Part shown: positions 30,484-41,491 of the stretch, in pieces
How positions within the stretch are numbered: position 1 is the first letter of the stretch
How the letters are laid out: each line of letters opens with the position of its first letter
Source of the DNA: Cylindrotheca closterium
Lineage: Eukaryota > Bacillariophyta > Bacillariophyceae > Bacillariales > Bacillariaceae
Length of the DNA: 64,000 nucleotides
Reading direction: 5' to 3'
Assembly (NCBI GenBank): GCA_933822405.4
Contig: CAKOGP040002047.1
Coordinates: 834-64,833 of the forward strand
Translations under genes and position numbers: made by a program
Notes under the pieces: model-generated
The model's input: only the letters and a program-made list of their open reading frames with translations
Databases searched by the model: none
Told to the model about the DNA's origin: nothing

Positions 30484-31143
30484 CTAGCTGACAACAGGAC
30501 CACCCCGGTCTAATCGTGGTGCTTCTTCCGCTCTAGGTATATCCCCTACCCATGCGGGATGCACAAGTTCCCCACTGGCCGAACAAATGTACATGCCCTC
30601 GTCCTCTGTGACATTTCGCCAGTTCCATCCTTCCGCAGCGAATTCCACCGCATTTCGCTCCGCATTTTCTTGTAGTTCATATCTGTTACTCCATATTCGT
30701 GATTTGATTCTGTCGCTATATTCGTGTCTGGTAGGAATTGGTAGGATTTCAACTTCGTCTTGAAAGGCAATCTTTGTCTTTTTGTCGCCAAGCCCATTTG
30801 TGGATGAGTCAGACTTGGTGTCCGACTTCAGCGGTTCTTTGGATCGAACGACGCCCTCCACTTGCGATCGGGTCGCAGAACCATCGGGAGGTGACTTGAA
30901 GGTTGTGTATCCCACTCCCATGCCTCTCAAAATGCGCACTCGTCGGTTTTGAGCAGCTGTCATGGGTTGGGCGGAAAAACCAGAGGAATCGTGGATGCCA
31001 AGTTTGTTGAGCAAACGAGACCGGAGTTCCTTCTCATCTCGTCCTACTGTTATCACAGAAGAAAAAGAAGAAGAGACAGTAACAACAGACTTATCAGAGC
31101 TGAAACCTGGGTTGATATCGGGGCTTTCCATCATTGATTGCAT
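30484..31143 (-). CDS. Small-family protein C (same domain as A and B)
   Basis: A 219-residue single-exon protein starting with ATG at 31143. It has an acidic, Ser-rich N terminus, a basic patch (AQNRRVRILRGMG), and then the family domain at about 125-200: VEILPIPTRHEYSDRIKSRIW, ENAERNAVEFAAEGWNWRNV, GELVHPAWVGD. It shares W, RN, EF, AEG, WR, E-D, M, G-E and H-P-x-W with member B. Its upstream region lacks the inverted repeat found at A and B. Function unknown. Confidence 0.75.
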   Translation of the reverse strand: MQSMMESPDINPGFSSDKSVVTVSSSFSSVITVGRDEKELRSRLLNKLGIHDSSGFSAQPMTAAQNRRVRILRGMGVGYTTFKSPPDGSATRSQVEGVVRSKEPLKSDTKSDSSTNGLGDKKTKIAFQDEVEILPIPTRHEYSDRIKSRIWSNRYELQENAERNAVEFAAEGWNWRNVTEDEGMYICSASGELVHPAWVGDIPRAEEAPRLDRGGPVVS

Positions 31144-31755
31144 GGAACGTTGTAAAATGTCTGATTTGTGTGTGTGCGAGAGGCGTTTGCTGCAGTGCAG
31201 GGTTTTCTGGTTTTGTTGTGTTTTGGTCTTCTTTTCAGATCGTAGGTTCTTGGTACTTTGTTCACGTGCACGACGCTTTAGAGATTTGGGATGTTAAGTA
31301 AATTTTTCGTACACCGCAACCTACCAGAACTAGAGTTGGTCGGACAAACCATAGAACGCGCATCCTCGATTTCTTGTGCGACCTATTTAGTGAACAAACG
31401 TCGAGACACGATCATTAAAGTTGATGACATAAGAGTCACAACTTCGAATTAAGACTGAGATCGTTTCGTCGTTCTCTTTTTGCAATAGACCTCCAATGCG
31501 AGTGATCCACACTTCTGACGTTGTAACGTCAAGATAAATTTTCTTCTTCGCCACACTTCCCCACACTTCGCCGCTACCAAACGGATTCGGATTCGCCGCT
31601 GGCCGGCGCGATGTCATTGTCGACGTCATACATCACAAGATCTGGGAAACAGAACTCAAAATGACAGGAGAAACCGAAAAACTTTCAAATCCAAAAAAGA
31701 AAAACTTTGGAATCCAAACCAAACCAATCCAAACCAATCAAAACCCATCGGGGAC
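31144..31755. other. Intergenic region, divergent promoters
   Basis: It lies between family member C and the lactate dehydrogenase gene. An 80-codon ATG-started minus frame (31629-31387) has no recognisable motif and is not called. Confidence 0.45.
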
Positions 31756-33125
31756 ATGATGTTTCGAGGTGTTCCTGCTGTAGCACGAACTTCAACAACA
31801 GCAACAACTACAAGAACAAGACTTCATCGAGTCATTGCAAACAGGACCAATTTCCGTTCGTTTTCCAATTCCATTCCTGCAGCGGCCGATGAAGAATCCA
31901 GTAACTTTCTGAGTACTGGATCCGGAGGGCATCTCCGATTGGGTCACTCCGTAGAACCCATCCCATATTCAAGCGACATTGAGATCTCTCCTGTCAACTA
32001 TGGTGCCAATTTGGGCCACAAGAAGGTTTCCGTTGTAGGTTGTGGTCAGGTGGGAATGGCTATTGCGTACTCTGTGCTGAATCAACAGTCGGCGGGAACC
32101 ATTGCTCTTGTGGATATGAATCGAGAAAAGTTGGAGGGCGAAGCCAAAGATTTGGAACAAGGATCTGCCTTTCATCAGCAAGTTCGAATTTTGGCCTCTG
32201 ACGAATATGTGAGTCGAGTCACGCTTATATACTATGATGATGATATGATATGTTGTGATATGATATGATTGATTGTCTTGCAATGGTCGTCCATATCTCT
32301 CACATATTCTGTTTTTGCACAACCACCACAATGATATCACTCACCACTCATAAAATGATCCCAAACCAAAAACTTTAGTCCGTCTCGGCAAATTCCCACA
32401 TGGTTGTCATTACGGCCGGAGCGGCCCAAAGACCTGGTGAATCGCGGTTGGATCTGGTCGAACGCAATGTGGCTATTATGCAAAACATCATTCCCAAAGT
32501 TTTGACATTTTCTCCTAATGCTAGTATTTGCATTGTGGCCAACCCTTGCGACTTGATGACTGCGGTTGCCGCCAAGATTGCTGGACCATCCGTTCCGGCT
32601 GGTCGTATTTTTGGATCGGGTACCTGTTTGGATTCTTCTCGTCTACGGTCCTTGATTTCTAAAAAGTTGGACTTGGACACTTCCGCAGTTGGTGGCTATG
32701 TCATTGGAGAGCACGGAGATACCTCGGTGCCAGTGTGGAGTTCGGTCACTGTTGGAGGAGTGCCACTCTTAGGCCACGGGCAGGATCCTAGTAAAATGCA
32801 CGACGACATGCACAAGGAAGTTGTCGATTCGGCATACGATGTCATCAACAAGAAGGGATACACGAATTGGGCTGTTGGGTTGACGGGTGCTCACATTGCC
32901 AAGACGTGTCTCAATGATACTCGTCGCATCATGCCCGTCAGTACCTGCGTCAGAGGTTTAAAGGGAATCAAGGAAGATGTCTTTATTTCCATGCCAGCTG
33001 CCATTGGATCCACAGGAGTGCAGCGAGTGATTGATTTGCCATTGACAGACAAGGAGACTGAAAAATTCCTACATTCAGCGGATACGATTTGGGACATCCA
33101 AGAGCGTGTTTGGGATAACCTCTAA
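31756..33125 (+). CDS. LDH: L-lactate dehydrogenase, mitochondrial-type presequence (2 exons)
   Basis: Exons 31756-32208 and 32379-33125 give 399 residues. The first about 40 residues are rich in Arg/Thr/Ser without acids (ARTSTTATTTRTRLHRVIANR), a typical mitochondrial presequence. The NAD fold shows VVGCGQVGMA and LVDMN. All catalytic positions of LDH are present: Q in AAQRPGESRLDL (position 102, the residue that selects pyruvate; malate dehydrogenases have Arg), R of GESR (109), LDSSR (168/171) and the catalytic His in GEHGDTSVPVW (195). The enzyme interconverts pyruvate and L-lactate with NADH. Its presence in a mitochondrial or plastid compartment of a photosynthetic alga suggests fermentative or lactate-oxidising metabolism. 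Confidence 0.9.
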
Positions 33126-33506
33126 ATCGTAGTACAGTCAGCAACTACAGTAGTCGTAGATATTTATGTGAAAGAAAGGATATCATATTATACTGTAGTA
33201 GATCCGATAAAATACTCTAGTAGATGAACAATTCTGGTACTCCAAAAGGAAGGAAGTAAGTAAGTCCCCACAAAAAAATCTTTTGGATTAGTTCGACCAA
33301 GAATATTTGGTTCGACACAAACATCATGGCGCTGACTTAGTCCTTGCATGTTGTCCAAACGTCTCGTCCATCAGCGCATCATGGCATTTTGGTGGGAGCC
33401 TCCAGTGCTTCTAATCCTCCTTCAATCACACCTTTCCACCCTCCTACCGATCCATATTCACATTTCAATCCATTGATAAAGTCTAAATTCACACTAGAGT
33501 ACTAAA
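33126..33506. other. Intergenic region
   Basis: AT-rich with repeated TACAGTA-like motifs just after the LDH stop (gtacagtcagcaactacagt; tactgtagta). No gene is seen. Confidence 0.45.
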
Positions 33507-34763
33507 ATGGAAGTCCGAGATTCAATATATTGCTTTGAAATAGCGAGGCGATCAGTTGGCAGAGCCGCCTTGCATTTGGGGATTGAAAACATGTCGGAGA
33601 CTGCCTTGGACGTCATGGCCGATGTCCTGTTAAACTATCTGCATCGAGTGGGTCGTTCTTTGAGTCATTTAGCAGAAACCAATGGCCGCACCAGTGCTCA
33701 TGTCAACCTATTGGATGCTCTTCGTGCGTGTGAAATGGAGGCAGCACCCGCCGTCCAACAAATGCATTTGAGAGATCCCAATACGGACGATTCTCTCTAT
33801 CACAAACCCAACGTGGCCTCAAACTCTCAAAGCTTGATGATCAATGCCAATAGCAGAGACTGGAAAGGGCTTGCATGCTTTTTGTTTGGACCCAAATGGC
33901 TGGAAGACGATGAGAAACAACCTGTTGAGCAAGTCGCTCAGGCATCCGCTGGAGGTGGCAAACAGTTTCCAAAGGCGGCCGAATCGAACAAGGCACAGGG
34001 ATGGCAGGCACCTTATCCGGACGAAATTCCACACTTTCCACAAGCCAGTGAGACTTGTGCCAACCCACACCCATTGGCCGCGAAGCAAATCCTCTCGCTC
34101 CACTCGGCCGCAGAAGATGATGGCAACTTGCAAACAGTAGAAGATGAGGAGGCTGCACTTCAAGGCATTCCCGATAATGCCTTTCTTGAATCGTCCTGGG
34201 GTAGTATGACGGCCAAGAAGCGAAAATTGGAAGACGAGGATGTGGTCATGGCGGAAGCTGCTGACACGGAACAAAGTCCTGCAACAAAAAAGACCAAACT
34301 GAATGACGGCACTGCCGATGCCGCCGCCGCCGCCAAGCCAGACGAAAGCGCCGAGAAGGAAAATAGTGACGAAGACAAACCCAAGGAAGAAGAAAGTAAG
34401 GAGGCTGTCGAGGAAAAACCGGATTCACACCCACATGTGCCGTCCTTTTATCCACAACCGCCTTCCTTCATTGGCAATGGGCAAGAAGGATCCATCAAGG
34501 TCCTCGATGTGGATCCCACTGCCGAAGGACCAGCCTCAGAAGACAAGGCTGAATATTCGCACCAAGTCCGATCGTCTTTGGTACAATTGGGATCCTATTG
34601 GGGCTCAGGATGGGATGGCGAGCCAAATACCAAACTGGCCGTGCCTGTGGGACGGGTGGAAGCTCAACCTATGTCCTCTTCGATTGTGCCGTTGGGAAGG
34701 GCCAGCGGTTCTCGCGTGAGTCGAATCCTGGAGGGATCGCTGGATGCTGCCGCCATGCAATAG
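33507..34763 (+). CDS. Histone-fold (bromodomain-associated, TAF8/TAF3-like) nuclear protein
   Basis: A 418-residue single-exon protein. Residues 1-80 (FEIARRSVGRAALHLGIENM, ALDVMADVLLNYLHRVGRSLSHLAE, NGRTSAHVNLLDALRAC) match the bromodomain-associated histone fold of TFIID/SAGA subunits such as TAF8, TAF3 and SPT7. The rest is disordered: SAGA/TFIID-like proline-containing middle parts (PYPDEIPHFP, as seen in TAF8 proteins), nuclear localisation patches (AKKRKLE, ATKKTKLN) and an acidic stretch. The PFP-type motif supports TAF8 most. It would act in general transcription initiation. It converges on the LSD1-like gene with 126 bp between stops. Confidence 0.78.
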   Translation: MEVRDSIYCFEIARRSVGRAALHLGIENMSETALDVMADVLLNYLHRVGRSLSHLAETNGRTSAHVNLLDALRACEMEAAPAVQQMHLRDPNTDDSLYHKPNVASNSQSLMINANSRDWKGLACFLFGPKWLEDDEKQPVEQVAQASAGGGKQFPKAAESNKAQGWQAPYPDEIPHFPQASETCANPHPLAAKQILSLHSAAEDDGNLQTVEDEEAALQGIPDNAFLESSWGSMTAKKRKLEDEDVVMAEAADTEQSPATKKTKLNDGTADAAAAAKPDESAEKENSDEDKPKEEESKEAVEEKPDSHPHVPSFYPQPPSFIGNGQEGSIKVLDVDPTAEGPASEDKAEYSHQVRSSLVQLGSYWGSGWDGEPNTKLAVPVGRVEAQPMSSSIVPLGRASGSRVSRILEGSLDAAAMQ

Positions 34764-34889
34764 CAAGCCACGCCTGGCTAAATTAGAATTTATATTGCAT
34801 ACCATCAAATGCTTCTTTGTAGGATTACTTGTTACAATTGTTACTTGTTACCATTGTTCTGTGGATACAGTATTGTAGGTGCCAAGAAA

Positions 34890-37717
34890 TCATGAATATC
34901 CGGAGGACACGACTCTTCCACGCGCAGAGCGGCGAGTGCCTTCGTTCCCAGTCTTGCTGTCAACGTCATCATCGTTCATTTCTCTTTCTAGTTTTTTATC
35001 AATCACTTTCACAACCCATCTTTTCCAGGAAGCCTTGGAGGGAGGAGCTGGCATGGAGAGAGAATCGGTACTTGCAAGGTTGCGCCAACGTTTCCGAATT
35101 TGATCTAGACTACGCTTTCGCTTGGATCCCCAAACAGGAACAACCTTGGATCGGACCAGAGTTGTGTTTGTTCCAAAGCTGTGAAGCGATCGTAACAGTA
35201 ATCGGTCTTCCAAGGCATTCAGTTGATCCATTTGTTCGCGCTTGACGACGACATCATCCTTCTTCTCAGATGTGGGCGAAATATCCGAGGAGAGTGGACG
35301 CTTGCGGTTCGATACAGATCTTTGGCTCCGGCGAGAGGCAACCACTGGTGTCGACGGAGGAGTCTTCGCCTCTTCCTTTTTGTCTAGTCCCAGAATCTCC
35401 GTAGACGGAAGGAAAAGATCGGCTTGCTTAGGTTGTTTTCGTAACGCCATACCTGCAAACCGCTTTCTCCGACTTCTGACTACACCCGAAGAGGAATTTG
35501 CTACGCTTAGGTTTGTCTCGTTCATCTTGTCAGCAGCTGCACCTTTGGGTTTCTTGTAGGCTCGACGTGTTGGAAATGTATGCACGTACATGATTTCATT
35601 GTTCTCAAATCGCATGTCATTGTTCAACTGTGGATTCAGATGAAGATCATATCGATAGGCCTCTCTAACCCCAGATGCAAATGCACCATGCATCGTGGAT
35701 GGATGATATGGAGTGGTGTGTTCCCCTGCAAACATGATCAATGGCTTTCCTGGCCGAGCAGGATCGTAGATCGCATCCCCAACTCGTGCCAATTCTTGCC
35801 CCCCATCAACTCCAGGTGGTATGTAGGTAAACGACATTCTCGAATATTCTTCTTCACCCCATCTTGTAACGCAGCAGTCTATTGGATCGGGCACCTGTTC
35901 TATGCCGCAGATCTTCTTCAGAACATCCAAACAATCTTGAACGATATCGTTATCCTTCCATGATTCAATTTCTTTCGCAAAAGCACCACCAAACATGAAA
36001 ATGAGAACTGGCTTGTCTCCAGCATACTTCCACGCATTTAGCACCAAATAGGAATGTTCTTTTCCTGCAAGGCCCAAGAAGTCGGAATCTTGCCAGAAGA
36101 CACTGTCAAAAGACATGGCACACTTGTTTAGCAGTCCACAACCCAGTTTTTGTATAGCATCTAGTTTGGGAGCTGGCAATGGAGGTTCAAACTGAATGTG
36201 ACCAGGTCGGCGAGGTGGTATCTTCAAAATACCCAGAGGAAGAGTGCAAACGACAGCGTTCGCTTGAAGAACTGTGCCATCTTGAAGCGTTGCTTGCACC
36301 TTTGACCCAAAGATATCGTCTTCGTCGGGTATGTCTTCAGAACTCTCGCTATCGTTGTTCCGTTTGCTATTTTCTTTTCCCTTGCGTTTTCGTTTGCCTT
36401 TGTCGTTCGGTTCCTCCTTCTTTCCACCTGTTTCCACCAGAGACTTGGTGGGGTCGTCATAACAAACTGAAGAATGGTCCAAGATTTGAAGAGTTTGGAT
36501 CTGTCCCCTATTGGATCTTGAGGAACGTCGCAAGTTGGATTCGAGGCGTTGAATGCGGCGAGACGTACGGGAACCGGAACGAAAGGACTTTTTCTTCACA
36601 GATCGCGATCTTGACGATCTGATTGGGGTCTTTTTTCCAGTTGCTTTCTTATTCACAGAATTGTCAACCTCGGTCTTGTCTTCTCCGTCGTTTTCATCTG
36701 TGTCCTCGCCTACTTTTGCACGATTCTTCGCTACCGACGTTTGCTTATTCTCATCAATCAACGTTTCTTCTTCCTTTTCCTCCTCCACCGTATTTGTCCC
36801 AACATTTTCCTTCTGCTCTTCGGTTTCTTCCTCTTCATCACCGTTCTCATCCTTGACCTTTTCAAACTCGGAAGCAACAGTTTCAATTTTGGATACGGGT
36901 GACTGATACCACACATCTAAACCTTCCGCCAGTTTTTCCATGCAAAACTTCCAACTAGATTCAATAGCTGCATGATGCCCAGTAAATCCATAGGGCTCGT
37001 CATCATTCCAGGAGTATCCCAAATCATGAAAGTCCGCCCCCGTAGGCAATTCTAGATTTGCCTTGTGCCATTCCCACAAGGGATTGTTGTGTTGAAATGT
37101 ATTAGCAGTAGAAGCAGATGCAGAGGGTGATTTGGCAGAGGAACTAGATTGTAACTCGGTCTTGTTATGGGTGTACAATCCCCTCTCAAAGCATACTTGA
37201 TCAAATAGTTCTCCAAAGTTGTCGCTGGTTGTGTTGCGTTCGCTATCATTGTTGTTGCTGCTCGTGTTATCTGGAAAAACTTTCGTCGCAGGTCCACTAG
37301 AACTTGTTGGGCCAGTCTTCTTGGATGGCGATTCTTCTGCTCGTTCGCCCCTTGTTTTGTCCTTACTAACTGACGCCGATTGCGTCGGTTGTTGTTCCCC
37401 CATGACTTGTTCCTCTGTTTGTCCCCGTATCGTTTGAATTCGAGCAAAAGTTTCGTCCAAACATTCATTGAATAGCGTCGAAGTCTTTTCATCTTCCTTT
37501 GGATCAAAGGGCCATCCATTGGCATCCAACAGCAAGCAGTAGTCCGAAATCGGATGAAGCGGAATCCCCATTTGTTTCACGACCTTGTAGACGGGATTAT
37601 TTTCCACACCATGGATCAAGGCTCCTCCCACGTCAATGTGGACGGAATTGGGTGGGTGCAATGGCGTGGTTGTGGTGTTCTTTGACTTGGTGGTGGTCGT
37701 GGAATCAGACTTTGGCT

Positions 37718-37750
<33 letters not shown>

Positions 37751-38033
37751 AAGCATCAGTTCGACTGCGCTTTCGAGAATGTTGTGGCCGATTGATAGAA
37801 AGGGAATGATCGTTATTTTTGTTGTTGCTGCTGTTGTCGTCATGGTCACGCTGGTGGTTGTCGTCGAAATTGGTTTCCTTCTTCAATTGCAATTCCTCTC
37901 CCTTGAGTCGACCACCGACCCGATGACGAGCTTCCAACACCACAACCTCATGACCTCGATATTTCAGTTCTCGAGCACAGGCCAATCCACTGATGCCGGC
38001 CCCGATGACGATCACGCGATGTTTCTTTCCCAT
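34890..38033 (-). CDS. LSD1-like FAD amine oxidase with SANT/Myb-like tail
   Basis: A 1,047-residue single-exon protein from MGKKHRV (38033). The N-terminal FAD motif is VIVIGAGISGLACARELK, then VVVLEARHRVGGRLKG. The catalytic half resumes with VCTLPLGILK, FEPPLPAPKLDAIQKLGCGLLNK and the FAD-contacting AGEHTTPYHPSTMHGAFASG. Two large, low-complexity insertions separate these parts (poly-Ala/Asn/Ser-rich, then very acidic and basic with KKKSFRSGSRTSRRIQRLE). Near the C terminus, NALEDRLLLRSLHSFG...W-G-S-K-R...DQIRKRWRNL resembles a SANT/Myb-like domain. This combination points to a chromatin-acting amine oxidase of the histone demethylase type rather than a polyamine oxidase. No SWIRM domain is visible. 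Confidence 0.8.
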
Positions 38034-38552
38034 GGTCGTGTTGTGTCGTTGCTGGATAGATTTGGGGGATTGTGTCGACAAGGTGAGTTGTATAGTGATG
38101 TATAGTACCTCTGTGACTGTAAAAATCAAAGACCTGATGGTATGGTGTTTGTACTGTATATTTCAGGGAATCCTTTTGTTCGTATGTCTTTCGTGTGGGC
38201 AGAAGACTTGTCGGTGGCTGAAATGGGCGGAATGTCTGCTGACTCTTTGCTTCGATGTCTCCGAGATTTTGGGGGTGTCGGATGAAGGTGATGATTCAGA
38301 TTTCAGATTTCAATTGGTGTCTGTCTGTCTGTCTGTCTGTCTGTGGTTTGTGAAGGCATTTTGTAGTCCTTTTCACGTCATTGCAACGATAACCACGCTT
38401 TCACATGTTGAACGAATGATGATGTGCATCTCGCTTGTATCGACACACGATCACGGAGAGTCTCCAAACGGCTGAAGCAAAAATGAGTGAATCAACAACA
38501 CTCCCATAACAAAGAGCAGAACTTCATCCCAAGTCCTTGACCGATTCCTACC
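38034..38552. other. Intergenic region, divergent promoters
   Basis: Contains a short (GTCT)n run at about 38320-38342. No gene is recognised. Confidence 0.45.
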
Positions 38553-39372
38553 ATGATCATGGGCTTTTCGGTAAGGCTTTCGACTCTTACTTGCTTGGTT
38601 ACAGTGGGACTGGTAACTTGCATGTGTGATTCCACTGCGGCCATTTCCTATTCTACTTGTAATTTTTGGCATTATGTGATAGAGATTAATCATCCTCGGT
38701 TATTTATCGCTGCTTCGTCTCTACCGGTATTATTGTCTACCACCAAGAACGCCCGTGACTCCAGTAAAGAAGATACCTCGTGGTGGTGGAGAAGCAGAAG
38801 GGATGGACACGAATGAACCGAGTGGCAGCCAAACCTTGCAATAGGATCAGGATAAAGTCTTGTCTTCTACGTTAAATACAGACAATCAAACCGGGAAGTC
38901 CTTCAAAGATTGCAATGAGCAGGACGGGATCAAGGCAAGGAAACGTGAAGAGGTATACAGTACGGCATTGTTGGATACACTGCCCGACTTATCCAAGCGA
39001 CCTACCGGTCCATTGCAAATGCGACGATTGAAATGCTTTACTGGGAACCAATTATTGTTAATGGCAATCATTCATCAATGGGGAGCCAAGGTGGCGCCGT
39101 TTCTCTTCGGGTTGTTCACACTCCGACTTTTTTTAGACGACTACCAATCTGATGAAGACTTGTTTCGGTTGGTGACAACGCCAATCGTTTGTGTATTGCT
39201 CAAAACAATTATCATCGGACCCAGTGCAATAATCTTTGTGCTGGGAGCCACGGCAGTGATTGCAAGCTTGTTTGGAGACTGGGACGCAGTAGATACTGTA
39301 GAGCCAACAATCTCCGTTCGCATCACGGTTGCGAGTCCTACACACACTGGGCTCACCGATAAGTCCAATTAG
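38553..39372 (+). CDS. Secretory/membrane protein of unknown function (2 exons, inferred)
   Basis: Exons 38553-38763 and 38882-39372 join in phase (gtaaag...tacag, 118-bp intron) to give 233 residues. The first exon supplies a start ATG and a signal peptide (FSVRLSTLTCLVTVGLVTCMCDSTAA). The second exon alone has no early ATG, only TTG, which supports the splice. The second exon encodes a basic-acidic stretch and two hydrophobic segments (VAPFLFGLFTLRLFL; IVCVLLKTIIIGPSAIIFVLGATAVIASLF), so an integral membrane protein is likely. I do not recognise the family. The splice model rests on phase and border consensus only. Confidence 0.5.
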
Positions 39373-39893
39373 AAGTCGAGGGCATCTTTTTATTTGTGAC
39401 AAGGTTGTCTTTTGGTGCCCTCTCGAGTATTGTTCGAAGCGTATTACAGTAGCCTTTGGAAAAAGTAAAAAAATGTCTCATCTAGAGTTGGCGTTGAGAA
39501 AGGAGAATCCACGAAAGAGAGAGGATCTTGCAATTGGGGGCCGACATCTTATGGTTTGCTACCTACTACTACTGTACACTACTCTTTTTGCATCAGTGCA
39601 TCAGTTCATCAGTGCACCAGTGTTTTTTGACGGGAAAACCACGTACGTACTGTACGGACCCGCTTCGTTTCTCCCGCACGCACGTGCAATTTGTACGTAA
39701 AGCTGGTACGACCCGCCGAAAATCTCAGCTTCACACGACTGGATCCAAAATCCCACACACACCACCAACCCATCGTGTTCAAAACACGATGGGTTGGTGT
39801 GAAAGAAGCAAGAGAGATCCAAGATGCGTACGGTTGTCGTTTCGTTTTCACAACTTTTGCAAACACCATTGTGTGCAACGATAGATATAGATC
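39373..39893. other. Intergenic region with the longest inverted repeat
   Basis: It contains the 16-bp-arm inverted repeat upstream of the MYB gene, with short cat-cagt repeats at about 39590-39620. No gene is recognised. Confidence 0.5.
39764..39798. promoter_or_regulatory. Extended inverted repeat with CATCGTGTT/AACACGATG core
   Basis: Perfect 16-bp arms (ACCAACCCATCGTGTT and its complement) with a 3-bp caa spacer lie about 96 bp before the MYB start codon. The inner 9 bp are identical to the elements at 19497 and 20809. Confidence 0.65.
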
Positions 39894-41491
39894 ATGTTTA
39901 CATTGAGAGAAGATGGAACCTTTGGCACGGGTTTGGGTATCAATCTAGACGTCCGCGTTGATAGCAAACCATCCTTTGATGTGTTTGATGCTTTGGACAA
40001 CTCGATCCAGGTAAGCGACGAGTAAAACGGTTTGTGTGTCGCCAACGAGTGTAATACAACCTTTCTTACCCACATGTCTTCTGCTCTCTATAGGATTCAT
40101 TCCCAACTACTTTTGAAGATGTCGACGAGTACCGGGATGTCCAACAACAACCCAGTCGAAGCTTTGACGATGAATTACGAATTGGTGCAACGTTGGAGCA
40201 TCACGACGAGTTTTTCAGCGAGGAGGAACAACACCTTCCCGACGACATCTCGTTGGACACGTTGGAGGAGTTTGGCTCTATACCTTTCTGTCCTGTCGAG
40301 GAACCACGAGTCCCCAAGGCTTTTGGATCGGAGGAGCCCTTTTTCGGTTTGAACGATCCACAAGAAACCGTCACGCCAGAAGTTGCCGCCACAATTGATG
40401 ACATTATCAATGAAGCGTTTTCAGGTTTCTGCTCACCACCTCATTCCCCTGTCGAGGAAGCAACCGGCTATAATGACGTTCTACCGTTCCACAACATTGA
40501 CGAAGAAACCAATGTCAACCATCAAATGATGATGCAAGAGTCTTACGCTCCAGTTGCTTCCATAAGCACCGCCGCTGTTCCATCAAGTACGACTCGTACC
40601 GTGTCACCTTCGTTGTATTACTCGGGCGAGGACTACCGTGCCGAATGGGCGCAACGCATACCAGAAATTGATTTCTTTGCCCAAGCCATTCGTCAACCCG
40701 GTGGTTTACGGGAGATTCCCATTGAAAACCGGGATCTCCTTGGTGGTCAAAATTACATCGTCAAGACTCCATTGGGTCTAGCTGTGCTGTTGAATTGCGA
40801 GGATGATCCCAACCGTGCCAATGCTCAGCAACCATCCTCCAACGTTTTGGGCCGCCGCCGCAAGTTCCAGCGTTGGTTGGAAGAGGAGGACGAAATCCTC
40901 AAGCAAGCCATCGAGGCGGAAGGTAGCCCTAAAGTCAACTGGAAGCGTATTGCCTCCAAATACTTTTCCAATCAGAGAACTGCTTTGCAATGCAAGAGTC
41001 GTTGGACCAAGTCCGTCAAGCCAGGAGTTGTACGCGGTCCCTGGACTAAAGAAGAAGATGCCTGCATCCTTCGGCTCCAACAAGACGGCTTGAAATGGCC
41101 CGAAATTGCCGAGTACTTGCCTGGTCGACTTTCCGAAAACATTTCGGAGCGTTTCAGCAACGTGCTGGACCCTAGTTTGAAGAAATCTCCCTGGACTCGT
41201 GAGGAGGATCAAATTTTGTTTCAAGAGCAATGTCGGATCGGAAACAAATGGACCCAAATTTCCCAGCTCATTCCTGGTCGATCGGAAAGCTCGGTGAAGA
41301 ACCGTTGGCACAATTTGAAGATGGCTCGCAAGCGCCGGATGCGAATGGGATCCACAATGAAGACGTGCCAAAGAGTAACAGGTGGGCATTTCTTCCACCA
41401 CCAGCCAATGCAAGAACCAATGCAAGAATTTGGGGTCGTTCCTGCTACTGTCCAATCCCAATCCACCCCTTCACCCTTTCAAGAAGTGTAG
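39894..41491 (+). CDS. Three-repeat (R1R2R3) MYB transcription factor (2 exons)
   Basis: Exons 39894-40010 and 40094-41491 give 504 residues. The N-terminal 300 residues are acidic and Ser/Pro-rich (likely activation region). Three SANT/MYB repeats follow: [20 protein letters not shown]...WKRIA...[37 protein letters not shown], and [27 protein letters not shown]...SSVKNRWHN, then a basic tail ([11 protein letters not shown]). The spaced tryptophans typical of DNA-binding MYB repeats are present, with the first W of repeat 2 and 3 conserved. It probably binds DNA in the nucleus; in other eukaryotes 3R-MYBs control cell-cycle genes. A long inverted repeat lies just upstream. Confidence 0.88.

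Noticed and set aside
31387..31629. 80-codon minus-strand frame with ATG
   Set aside because: No recognisable domain, and it lies in the divergent promoter region of two genes.
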